From Acanthaster planci (Eukaryota > Echinodermata > Asteroidea > Valvatida > Acanthasteridae), in contig NW_019091399.1 of NCBI RefSeq assembly GCF_001949145.1, positions 1,043,049-1,107,048 of the forward strand: DNA of 64,000 nucleotides, in the 5' to 3' direction. The notes under the pieces are model-generated. The model had not been told where the DNA came from. It was given only the letters and a program-made list of their open reading frames with translations, and ran no database searches. Below are positions 1 to 13,000 of this stretch, piece by piece (the first letter of the stretch is position 1; each line of letters begins with the position of its first letter). A program made the translations under genes and the position numbers.

Positions 1-849
1 TGTAATGTACTGTACATTAAATCTGCTGTCTGTCAGCAATCTTCTTGCGACCACACTCAACACTACCACTTCATGCATCTTGCATGGTCTTTCCACTTTG
101 GTTTTTTTTTTAGTCAATGTAATAGGTTTCGAATAGCCAATCTTAGATATTGAATATACCGCATATGACAGGTACATTCCTTGCAAATAGAATTGGCCAA
201 ACTGTCACAGGTAAAGTATTCATGAAGGAGCAATCAATCATCAAATGAGTAATATTGTGGTATCCTTACATTGTATGTTGCTGTGAGGAACAGCAGCTAT
301 GAAACTTGTCAGTGTCAATAAAGGTAGCTACATGTACATGTATGCTCACATGCAGCTGCAGTTACCAATAACAACCACATGCAGTAAGAAAGCCAACCGC
401 TTTGGCTCTGGCTACTTTCTGTTGATCTGGGTGTTATATTATTACATGTAGTCAAAGCCCTGACGTTTGAACATGAGGTGAATTACTCTTTCTCTGGAAA
501 AATGGGTTTGAATTTGAGTATTATAGCTCATGGTTGGTGACAGTGATAGAACTTGGCCAACTTCGACAATGCAGCAGCAATTTTTCAACTTTTATGAACA
601 TGTATCACTGAGCCCAGTTCATGTTCATGTAAGTGAAAAACACATCAGATTGGATGCAGAAGCTGTGAAAAGGAAGACATGGCTGAAACTAACTCTGTCA
701 TGTACACGTAACTATTTTCCATCTCCCAAACTTCACCTGTGCCCGTGTGTTTAACGGTATCCTGATTTTTACACGGTTGTTACTTGTCAGTCATAGCATC
801 TGCGCCCCATAGTTTGAGCCGCGATATTTGTCTGTGTTGATTGGTGCAG
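1..849. other. Upstream flank or intron of the F-box/WD40 gene
   Basis: No coding exon is supported here. The stretch ends in the splice acceptor TTGGTGCAG at 841-849. It is AT-rich and CpG-poor like the introns downstream, so it is probably transcribed intron rather than promoter. An ACATGTACATGTA palindrome lies at about 331-343. Two very short ATG-to-donor pieces have the right phase to join the first readable exon: ATGAG before GTGAAT at 473-477, and ATGTTCAT before GTAAGT at 621-628. Neither is convincing, and the true first exon is more likely left of the window. Confidence 0.5.
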
Positions 850-1013
850 GTTGCGCGATCGCAATGACATCAATTGCCTGCCAGACAAGCTACTGCTTCA
901 CATCTTCTCCTTCCTGCCTGCGCATGACATCTTCATGGCTGAGAGAGTCTGTCGAAGGTGGCGCTACATTGGTGCGCAGGATGCCCTGTGGAGAATCAAG
1001 TGTCAAGGGATGG
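850..1013 (+). CDS. Coding exon A: F-box
   Basis: The acceptor is TTGGTGCAG and the donor is TGG|GTGAGT. One base completes an upstream codon, then 54 codons follow. The translation carries a full F-box: INCLPDKLLLHIF, then SFLPAHDIFMAERVC, then RRWRYIGAQDALWRIKC. The LP at the start, the helix-3 VCRRWR and the closing LW are the usual SKP1-contact positions. The incoming phase requires an upstream coding exon ending with two bases of a codon. Confidence 0.93.
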
Positions 1014-4000
1014 GTGAGTGGTAATTGAAGTTAAAACACAAGTTTCGCAGAATAAAAGTTAAAAGATTCTTTGTAAACTGTTGGTCAAATTGATGGTTGG
1101 AAATTGTGATAACTCTTTGCGAGATATGTGACACTGCTGGAAAAAGCTTTGTTTTGAAACTTTTCAGAACCTTGCATTTTCTCACAGAAGAGATTTCATG
1201 TAACAATGAAAAATAGTAATTTATGTGAAATAGTAAAGTTTCGGTTACGTCAGGGATGTATGCTTTACTGTAAATCAGAACTTGTGAAATGTCAGTCTCC
1301 AATACATACATGTATGTACATGTAAATTTCGTATCTGTTGGATAATTCATAGTCCTATTTGGCAAAGTTTGTGTAGCCAGATCATTTTTACGCAATAGTA
1401 GTGTGATTTTTGTGAAGCCAGTTGGTCAGGATTGTAGCCAAATTTGTCAATATTTGCTGCTTGGTAACAATGACAACTGACAGCCTGTAATTATGAATTT
1501 GTAATGTACAATGTAGTTCCAAGATTTCTGCTTTTTATGTGATTGCATTGTTTTGGCATTGTATAGCCCTTTGTGAGTTAAATTGGAATAGTATGACACA
1601 CTCAAATGTTTTAGTTGCACATGTAAACACTGGATTTGTAGATTTGAATTTCCAGGCCCGAGAAGAGATTGACCTCAGGCTTACCTTGTCTTTTAGCTCT
1701 CCTACTTCATCGAGTGAGACTTGGTGCTTTTGCCTCCTAGGGAGTGTAGACTCCTGGAGTGAATCAGTGCAGTTGGCAGCATCATTGGTCATTTGTTTCA
1801 TGTATGTGCATGCAGGTGCCAAGGAAGGCTTGCTAGACCTGCCTGGCTTGATTGAGGAGTTCAATCAAGGCTACAGTGTGGACTGGAGGAGTGCATACAC
1901 TGAACTGTGTGAGGTCGCCCAGCATGCTAAGAAACCAGCCATTCCTACGGCCCAAGGTGGGATATGATTGGAATACTAACTGCTTCAAAAGATGCAGTAC
2001 AAACTAGCCTCTCAACATGGCCCTTTTTACTAGGGGCCCTCCTCAATCCTCCAAAATCCGCCAATTTGGGGGATGAAGAAATTGGAATCTCCCTCAATCC
2101 GCCGAAATCCTCCCAAATTTCTTGAAAATGTTACTTGGGGGTGTGCCTACTGCCTCAAGCCTTCAAAATCCGCCAGCAATTCCTGTCATATTGAGGCAGT
2201 GCGAATGACATTCTTGAGCAGTGCAGCTGATTTAAAACATATCGGGCTGAATTTATGCATGACTAAGCAAAAATAACACAAGGTCTAACCATGACATGCA
2301 TGGCATCCTTCGCAATAAGCCATGCACTTTTGCCATTCATCCTCAATTCTCTGAAATCCTCCAAAACCACATGAAGGATTTTTGAGGATTGAGGAGGGTT
2401 AGGGTTAAAATGAAATGAAGTGCTAAATAGATTACCAAGAGTTGAAGTAGTGGCACTTGTTTTATAACAACCCCAGAGATTCTGCACATTTTAAGAAGTG
2501 TCATTTCAGTTCAAGCAAATTCCAATGCAGCAGTAACTGTTCATTATTTTAAAATCAACTGAAACCTGACCCATACATTTCAGTATTTTTCCTGATAAAA
2601 TGTTTTCATTCCTTTCTGGTGTCAAAAACATAAAGTTCATGAATGTACGTGCAGTACATGTACATGTATGTCACAGTGGGTAGTACCGTACAGATTCAGT
2701 TTACCACGGAATAGTCTGTTAGCGAAACAAACTTGAGGCTACAACTAGGCATGTTCTCTGCCAATCAAGAGACAGAGTATCTCAGAGTAGTGAAGGTGTT
2801 GTAGTGTTAGATCCACAGTCCTAGTCACTCCACATCATTAATTGAGTCTGTGTGTTTACTGCCAGGCATTTAGATGCTTGATGTGGATAAAGGCACGTAG
2901 TCCAAACATTGGACAGTAAACACCTCTCCCAAAAATTCAAGATCTTGTATAAAACAAGCTTTGAAGAGAGTAGTTTTCATAACAGACTCACCCAGTAGTT
3001 CTTGAGTACTTTATCCCAAAGCTCAATTCAAAACAAACTCCCCAATTTAGCTTTCTTTCTAATGCTGACTATGTTTGCTGTCTCGTATCTTGTTTTTTTC
3101 TGCAACGTGTATGTTCACAGCAAACTGGCGAATATTTGAGGATAACAAAAAGGCTAGAAAAGTACGACCGTAATGCTGCTTTCAAGTGTTTTCTGTAATA
3201 TTCCCATTTCTCTTCAGTTGGCGAGACTGGGACCAAGAAGTGGCTGTCCATCAGGTTCACAGAATTTATGAAGAAACGGACCCAGACACCAGAGTCTGAC
3301 AAACTGAGTGAGTGTTGTCAATTGATGACAGTACAAGGTGCCAATATTGGAGGGGGAGAATGTGGGGATTTAAGCCTCTAGAAATTTGCTGCTGAAGAGC
3401 GACTTTGCTGAAGTTGTTTCAGGTTTAAGGCAACTGACACATGGCCGGCACGATGCCCTTGCCAAAAAGGAAGTGGGGGGGGTCAAAATGTCATCAGAAC
3501 AAAACTAAAGAAGTTGTGGCTAAGAGCCAGTATAAATTTGCCATCTTTCGTGATTTGTTACATCCAAAGGTTTGGGCTCGTAAACGTGGGTGGCGTGGTT
3601 TACGGTTGAAAGTGGGAATTTCCCCTCATGAATTCGAGGTTCTGTTACAGTCTTTTTCTGTAAATGTTTTCATTCATCTTTTGTGCAGTTTACATTTTCT
3701 CATAAAACTCTGGAAATCTAACACTTCAATGCTTAGTGAAATGTCGGAAAAACTTGATTACCAAAAAGGATGATCAAAAACCTTAAATTTTTTTCTTTGA
3801 TTTTGCAAACATTCTTTGGCAAGTTTTTTTATCATATGTATATGCAGTGCATTGACTTGAAGTGACTTTCTATTTATCCTGTGATTCTGTGATAATAAAG
3901 AAAGTAAGGAAATTCCATCTCTTAGCAATGCTTCATTATTGACCCGCTCTTGACTTCAGCACCTATTGAGAGTGAGAGTTTGTCATCCGAAGAAAGTTCC

Positions 4001-7000
4001 ACAGAAGATTTTGATCGGAAGCACAGCACAGTAGGTGAGTCACAAAATTCTCAGGAAAGTCAATGCTTTTGACCCTTGTCTACTGCACTGGATTCNNNNN
4101 NNNNNNNNNNNNNNNNNNNNNNNNNNNNNNNNNNNNNNNNNNNNNNNNNNNNNNNNNNNNNNNNNNNNNNNNNNNNNNNNNNNNNNNNNNNNNNNNNNNN
4201 NNNNNNNNNNNNNNNNNNNNNNNNNNNNNNNNNNNNNNNNNNNNNNNNNNNNNNNNNNNNNNNNNNNNNNNNNNNNNNNNNNNNNNNNNNNNNNNNNNNN
4301 NNNNNNNNNNNNNNNNNNNNNNNNNNNNNNNNNNNNNNNNNNNNNNNNNNNNNNNNNNNNNNNNNNNNNNNNNNNNNNNNNNNNNNNNNNNNNNNNNNNN
4401 NNNNNNNNNNNNNNNNNNNNNNNNNNNNNNNNNNNNNNNNNNNNNNNNNNNNNNNNNNNNNNNNNNNNNNNNNNNNNNNNNNNNNNNNNNNNNNNNNNNN
4501 NNNNNNNNNNNNNNNNNNNNNNNNNNNNNNNNNNNNNNNNNNNNNNNNNNNNNNNNNNNNNNNNNNNNNNNNNNNNNNNNNNNNNNNNNNNNNNNNNNNN
4601 NNNNNNNNNNNNNNNNNNNNNNNNNNNNNNNNNNNNNNNNNNNNNNNNNNNNNAATGTTTCTAGACGCATTCCGTCATACATTCTTCATACATCTCTGTT
4701 TGCAGTTGATGTGCCAATCCAGTTCATGAAGGTGGCCATTGAAGCCGAGGAGAGTGATGAGGATGTCATTGAGGAGTTGACCATGTCTGAGTTTGCAATC
4801 CAGGGTCTCGCACAGGATTTCAAGTAAGATCCATTCTGGCGTTAGTTTCGTACCACTTTCTGTTGGTGACCTTAGACTTGGTGTTAATGTTCGGCAGAAT
4901 GGTTGACCTAACCTGGCTCATGTCACCAACTGATCTACCAAATGGTCTTGTGCAAATTAGTCCTTTTGAGACATGGTGGCCACCATGGCACCAGCTGGTT
5001 CTGGGGTAAATTCTTCAGTTTGCACTGTTCTTTAAACCAAGCAAGAATCCTGTGTTGTAGTCATCATATCTCAAAGAAAAAACCACGGACATATTCATGG
5101 ACATCAGGGAAAGCCAAAAGCATAGTGCTTCTTTCTTACCTACATTTTGGTAATAATTTAGACTATGTACAGTTATCAAACTTAACACGCCAGTTCCCAT
5201 GATATGGTGTTTCACCTTTTCAGAGCATGTTCATACTATAATGTATTACAGTTTGCACATTAGTATTCAGCGTACATTCAGATGGCAGTTTGCAATCCAT
5301 CCATAGGGTCACTACTCTGGATTGGATCTGTAACCTTCATTCCAAGGCTTTTTTTTAAGCTTGAATCCCTCCTGAATTTTCAAAACCACCTTTGTCCTAA
5401 TAAGGTCATATTTTCATGTAGCGCAGTCTGACATTGATAATGTCGTGAGATTTTGCACTTTGTGAATTACTTTCTTTTGTATTGGTGACCAGCCAAGCAT
5501 TAGCCACTTGTTGGCAAAAGTATGACGGTGACAAGGAAAGAGTAGACCTAATAGTCTTTTCTTGTCGGACAGCCTCTTTCCAGAGCTGACCACAACTGCT
5601 GAACTGCCTGCGGCCATCCCTTTTGTCAAGCCGACTGAACTTGGCCAGCCCTTACCTGGAAGAAAAGCTAAAGAAGGCAGTGTGGACGAAACCAGAGACG
5701 AAGAAGCAGAGGGTGCACCGGGCGTGGCAGCCGACAAGACAGCAAGGAAGAAGAAAAAGAAGAAAAAGAAGAAAGCAGCCAGGTCGAGAGACGACGACGT
5801 GGCCTTGGATATCAGGCCAGAGCTGGTGCAAGCAAAGGATATTCTGGTAGGAAATTCTGCCTTCTAGTACATAGATACTGTTAATTCCTACATATCTTCG
5901 TGTGGTCAAGCCCTCTACTGTGATGCCATGTTTAATACAGACTTCCAGTTTGGCCATTTTACAAAAATCCAGTTTGGTCTGGGGTCCCCGCAAACCATGG
6001 CAATTCTAAATTCTAAAGCAAAACAATTTCTGAAAATGACAATTTTAGATTTATGTTGTGGACTGTTCAAATAAGATGTGAACAGTGCAGGAATTAAAGA
6101 CATAAGTACGGGATTCAGTACAGTTAGTTCTATTTACCATGCAACAGAAAAAGCTTTTTCTTGTGTTTGACATAAAGAAAAGTAAGAACTGACCCCGAGG
6201 CATCACATTTGAACTAATCTCAGCCTTTATTTCTTTGTAACATGTTGTTTCATAGTAGGAAACTCATTTCTGTACCTGTTTTACATGCTTCCTTTCTGTT
6301 ACACATTCCGTTATCAGAGCCTTCTCGAGTGCCTCTCTTTTTTTGGCAGATTGAACGCCCCCATTTCTTGTCGGTATTAATGCTGTTCTCATTTATATCT
6401 GTCTCCATTCTGTTCCAAAGAGTGAATTGCAAGGAGACGTGGGACCTCCCATGAAATCCCTCAAACATCCAGGATGGGTTAAACCGATCAAAAGAGTACG
6501 CAGACTACAGGTAACCTTGATAGCTCCCTCAACTCCTCCCCCTAAACAGTCCCTAATGGTTCAACAAGTGCTGTAAACCATTATTGATTCTTTGCACATT
6601 GGTACTTTGAGCCCTATTAGGGTACAGTCAATTATCCATTTATGAATCCTCAAAATAATGCCATCAAAAGAGGGGTTAGGATATTTTGCTGTATTTTCTG
6701 CAAAACTTGTTAATCCATCTCTTGATTCCTGAAATGTTGTGCTTGAAAGTTTCTCAGTTCCTCCAAAAACTTGTGCAATAAGCCAAAGTCCCATTAACAA
6801 TTTTTTTTCAAGTGCTGTCAAACTCCTTGCAAATATGAGTCACATGGCAATCCTACCTGAATACTCAAAAAGTTTCCGTTAGATTTCAAAGGATCTGTGA
6901 GGTGTTGGGTTCAAGGGTAGTCATGTATGTACAGTGTTGTAAAGAGTACAGAGAAGTTTCTACTGTCTTAAAGTTAATATACCTGTGTGATTGCATTTGT

Positions 7001-10000
7001 TTCTAAAAATAAGGTTTTTATTGCTGGCCTCCAAGCATTGCAGTTCTGACTGTTTTGTCAGTGTTGGCCTCTAATAAGCACTTGCCATGGTATTACTGCA
7101 CAGCAAATTTTTTCCTGACATGGCATCGTTTTCGGCCCAAAATGCCTACTTTTTAAAGTGACAAGGTATTACAAACACAGCCATTACAGGTTCAGAGTTT
7201 ATAAATGTTGACCCTCTGTGGTCATGTATTCAACATTAGTGAAAGTTTTCTAGTCGCATAGTAGTTTTTTCAAAAGACTGAGACAATTTGGACGGGGGAT
7301 ATTTGCAACACTGCCCAGCCATGATCCACGGCCACTTAAAGACTTCACACATGCTCAACCCCTCAAGGAGAATCGCGCTAGTCTGGGGACAAGAGTGACG
7401 TCACCTGGTACTGCATACAGAATTATGATTTATATGTGTTTACTGGTAATCGGGCATGAAGTGGCTGAATTGATTTTGTCACCCAGGAATTGAGAGAGAA
7501 AAACCCTTTATCTCATCTCGTGTTCCGTACAGGGCCACACGGACGCTGTGTTCTGTCTGATGTTTGACAAATGTCGAATTCTCACTGGATCCATGGATCG
7601 AACCATTCGTGTCTGGGATATCCGAAGTGGGAGGAGTATACGCAAGATCTATGGCCACAAGGTATGTGTCCATGACTCATTGACAAATATAAGCACATAA
7701 CATACCGTTTTTTAATTTTTATTATTTTCTTGGGGAGAGGTTCAAAGTAGATCAGTTTGGCAGTAGAGAACTCATCCATCATATGTCATTTTTCATTCAT
7801 GCAAATCTAGAGGATGATGAAATAAGGTCATTATTTTTTTTAAATTTGAATTCTTTTCTCACCTGTTCCCTAACCTGTAATTGGAGAAGTGTGCACCGAA
7901 TCACCACTGGTATTTAGAATTTTCTTCAGGAAACACAGAAATTGAAACAAAGTGTTTGAAATATTAAACATCCCTCTGCTTAGGTAACAGCAGGAAAAGG
8001 CTAATTTTTACAATGACATTAACAAAACTCCAAGAAAAGAAATGTTGGTAGAGTTTCGACAAAACTGAAGCTTACAACCAATACAGTAGAAGATCAGTGT
8101 ACCCACTGAAGGGTAAATATGTATGTCAGTTGTTTCGATTAGTATCATCCTTGACTTTAATGGATGCAAAGTTAACAAATTGCTTAACCCCGTTGTAACC
8201 CAGCAGCCTTTTGCCCCTGGCCTTTGTCTCCTTGCAGGGAGGCATCCGATGCCTTCAGTTTGACGACACCCGCATTGTGTCCGGCTCCTGGGACATGACG
8301 GTCATGGTCTGGGACATTGTCAAATTTGACAATCTTGCCACCCTCACGGGGCACGTAGATGTGGTGTCCTGTCTGCAGTTCAACAAGGCCCACTTGTGAG
8401 TTGAACACATCCCTTCTGTTTAAAGCTCTTGAGAGTGTGGAGGCCAAAGCCTTGTACAAGACTGGAAACTATCCACAGTTGGTTGTTGCGTCAGATTGCT
8501 GTGCAGTGTCACTGTGTTGGTTAATATGTCAAATGATGAGTGTGCTTCCTGAAGTTCCCTGACAGGGGGAAACTTCATAAAGGAGAGAAACACTGATTCA
8601 GTATCACTGTATATGTATTTTGTTGGAGATACAAGGTTGCCCATGCACATTACATTTGGGTTTTCCATATTAATAGCTTGAGGACAAGGCATTGTGGCTT
8701 CCTTTCACTTCTTTCCTAGACTGTCACACTCATCATCATGGATATGGTGAAGGGTCATTTTCATCAAGTGGTCTCTTTGAGAGGATAAAAACTAATTCAA
8801 ATCAAATATACATGTAGATGCACAATGTACAAGTAGTTACATCTTGTACATCTGTGTACATACGACTTGGGCTGAATCTGTGAGGGAGCACCCGCGAATG
8901 AGCACACGTTTTCAAGGGGGCATCAGAAGCACATGGACGTTTTGCTTGCATGTACATGTACGTTTTGTTCATTTCAAGCTTGGGTTGGCGGTTGGAGCAC
9001 AGATAAATGTGCAAGGGGCGTGTGTCTACCCCTCCCCCCCCTTTGCTGTTATGCCACAGAATCTACCTGAGCACAGCAGACCACCAAAAGATGTGTAATT
9101 AGAAAACCTGATCAAAGTGCTTTTCATTTAAAGCTGGGTACAAGTTGACCATGTTAAGCACGTCAAGAGTTTTTCTCAGGTGTGAATGTGACATATATTC
9201 CCAGAAATGAATGTTATGCCAAACACTTTGTCTTGGCTGTATCATGTTCTCCAAGGGATGAGTCATTCAGGTGTGCCAAGCCACAATTAACACGTTGGAA
9301 TGCTCCTTCCTCCCAATCTGAGACATGATTACATAGAGGAATGTAACAGTACCCAGACTCCTCGGCATCCAGTGTCACACTGACACCACTCTAAAGCAAA
9401 CAAGCCTGTACCACCTGAAGCTTTGATGGGGACCGCTTCATCCTCCAGCCAGAGTCTAAACCCCCCTCCCACCTGCCCGTTTCTGTCATTCCCTTCACCA
9501 GGGTGACCGGATCGCATGACAGCACAATCCGGGTGTGGTCGATGGACGACTACCGTAGTCTGCAAGTCCTGAGACATCACAGGGATAGTGTGACATGTCT
9601 GGTGTTTGATGGCCGGTTTGTGACAAGTGGATCGGCTGACAGGTAGGCATGTCATTTCTCTACTCTTTTCTTGTTTCTTTCCCAAATAAATCTTAACCAC
9701 AATTATGCCCCACCCGAAGAAAGGATCGAGATGTGCATTCCACTGGCATCGATTTGTCCTGCATGGTTTCTTACTAATTGGAACTTTTGTCGAGGATACC
9801 ATACTCGCCATATCATCTTTACACCAAATACCAGGGTAGTCTCACTTTGTTCCATAAATGTATTTTCCTATACCTGCAGTGTAGGCTTGCTATTAATTGC
9901 AATTTCATGGTTTGTTTTAACAATATAATAGATATGAGAGCTCGAATTGAAAGCTGTAGACATTTTATACAGAATGCAGAATGTTGGTGGAATAGGATTT

Positions 10001-13000
10001 GACCGCTCTTGCCGATATCATAGACTCCCCAGGAAGTATGGTATTCCTTAAACAGTTAAAACTTGACAGGGAATAATGGTGTGTGTATGTCAGTGAGTGT
10101 CCAGCAGCCAGGTGTTTAGTGTAACCCTGTGGGTGATTGTGGCTGAGTCATGAAACGGGGTTGGCTGACATCTACAGGTATGATAACTGCAGGAGTCTGG
10201 GATAGAGCCCTAGGTTATAGGCATTGTGTTCTGAGGTAGTCAGTGTCATCTCAGATGCTGTCTGTCTGAGAGAGGCCCACTCTTGTTACAGGAGGTGTAG
10301 TCACCCTTCCAGTTTGTTTGCGCTCATGCCAGGTTCCAGACTTGCACCCTTGGTATGAGCTGATCCACATCTTTGGACCATGTAATTGAAATATTTTGCT
10401 AACATCCTTGAAATAGCACCTTCATGTTTCAACTAACCTTATAGACTTAAATTATGCATATGACATCACGTTAGAGGGTATTTCTTTCTTCCTCTTGGAT
10501 ATGCTCGAATAAACATTTCATGCATTCAATGTTACAATATTAAAATTACAAAGAGCAGCCTCTGAGAAACTAGCAAGGTTTAACCTCTATTTTCAGTTAT
10601 TGTTTTGCTATATTTATCTGTATTTTGGTGCTTTTTTGGTTTTTATGCTATATGAATTTGCATATTCATAAGCAAAGCTGTGATCTAATCCAATGCACTG
10701 AACCTCAGTGTTGCATTAATTTGTGCGGAAAATACTGGTAGATTTTTTATACTTCATTATCAAAGATTTCCATCGCAATTTATTCTTGATGAGTAATGGC
10801 AATAAGCCAGCGAGCAACCTTTTTCTCAAATTTTTCAAAGAGCAAAGTTGGGGTTCAGAATTTGAACATTAAAACACGCAAACTGAACAGTGTCTTCCTG
10901 GTTTATATCACACCTCTGAGCACTCACTCTTCTGGAAAAGCTTAGTCAGTTTTAAATGTTTGGAAGTGCAGATTTCATTTGCTGAAGAAGAGTTTAATCA
11001 TGCCCAAAAAGTAACTCTAAGAAAAGTTTATTGTATGGATTCTTTAAGTGTGAAAATGGTAAGGATTGTGGACAAGCGATAATTACATGCACCTAGTGTG
11101 CGAGTCATCAACTGATGCAGCATCATGCCGTCTGTGCATGATGTCACATTGGGCATCCAATCACAGTGTGCCATCCCAACCTGGCACTCAGAAACTTTCA
11201 TGTGGGTACTGTGGTTGCAGGTTCAGGGAAACATTCCAACCTCCATAAATTTGTTCTCATGATTTCAAAATACATGTGTGAAGCAGAAGTGTAATGGTTT
11301 TCAAAAAGGGTCCAATTGACAGCGTTGCTTTGACTTTGCAAACATTGTCAAAGCGGTGAAGAAGAACCGTTTTGTTGTAGGATTTTTCTTTCTCTCTCTT
11401 AGTGCAGTAGTTTGGTACATGTAAATGTACATGTATATTTTATGGCCATAATTTTCATAACTTACTACATGTACATTATTTTATTGATGTCCTTTTTTTT
11501 TAATTAAATTTTTTCAGTATAACATACAGCCATAAACCGAAGCAATGAAAAGCAACTAGTAAAAAATAGTCGGAGCCCCAGAGGGAATGTGAGGAAGGAA
11601 AATCAATTGACATCTAAGAAAGAGTATGTTCTGTTGAAGCTCATAAAAGCACTCATGGCAGCCAACGTGCTTGGGGCAGGACAGTTTGTATGTGACAGGA
11701 GCAGGCTCACAATCCAAGTTCAGTTTGTGTGTCTGGAAAATGTGACTGCTGCCCTCTGTTGGTCAAGACTTAAAAACTGGATCAGAACCTGACCTTGCGC
11801 TATTATTTTCCTAGAAAGCATTGAAGTCCAACCTGTTACAGCTGTGAAATGGAGGATGTGACAAGAACACTAATCAGTACTGCAAGTGGCTGGGCATATT
11901 CCTGGTCAAAAATGGATAACAGGAGACCAGTGTTTTTTATTGGAACCATACTTTGTTTAAAGAATTATTAGAAAGCCATATTTTCAAACATTTGTTGTGG
12001 CGATATTCGAGCAATGCCCCATTGAAAGTGTTTCTTCAAAGATTTTGCTGTTTATGGCGGGATTAAAATTTAAATCTGCAGAAAGAGTCAGAGGAGAGCC
12101 TTCCTTTTTTCAAGGAAATTCTCATTAGGCCTCAGAAACTGCCTCAAGAATTCCCAATCCGTTTATAAACCAACATTGCTCAGGTCAGGTGTTGGCTATT
12201 TTTATCAGTGCTTCCTAATCCTATCCACCCATCATTTCTGTCAGAATGATTCTTTGGAGAGGCCCATCTATCTGTTCTGTCCATGGTCAGCAGCCGATTG
12301 TTTTCAGTGGTAGGAAGTAATAATAGGGTCAGGTTACTGCTAATGAGTGAGAGGAAGTACCCCTTCTGATCTGATACTGGGTCAATTGGCTTAGATCACG
12401 TGAATGAGTGATACTGAGCAGATAGAGCCATCATTCCTTCAAAAATTCCGGCTTTCCCACTAACAAAAAGAAACCCCAAGGACAAAAACATATTGGTGGC
12501 TATTAACGCAATTTATCTTTCAGTAACATTATATGCATTCCTGGCAGTCTGGGGTTTGGGCTTTGATGCTGACCGGCTGTGGCCTAGAAATCGTTGGTAA
12601 AATTGAGGGGGGAAACATCTCAACTACTCCCAGAGGCTAATCACCTGAGGTGACCTTCCAAAGCCCATCCTGTCCCCCAGAATAACAAAGTATTTACTGG
12701 AAAATACTTACCCCTTTTTCTCCTCCCTCCCCCCCCCAGAAGAGAACCCTAAGTCAACTTAAACCCCTGACACAAGGCAGTACTGGGTCGCAAAACCCCC
12801 AAGACAGAGAAGGATTGCCTGCGCAGTTGATTTATGTGGTGGTAAATCAAAGTGCGGTTTTGGGGCTAGGGTTTACCTCCATGTGTACCAGGTGTGAATT
12901 TCAGCTGGCGTGTGCTGGTAATGACATATAACGTGAGGCTGGCCTGGTGCTGGCATTGAGGCTTGATTGCCACCGCAGTCATGGAGGAGCCTGTGACCCC

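Noticed and set aside
530-754. 74-codon frame with an internal GTAAGT donor
   Set aside because: Its phase at the donor does not match the F-box exon.
4035-4827. Long open frames of 200-254 codons across the first gap
   Set aside because: They consist almost entirely of untranslatable N; only the last part (4706-4823) is a real exon.
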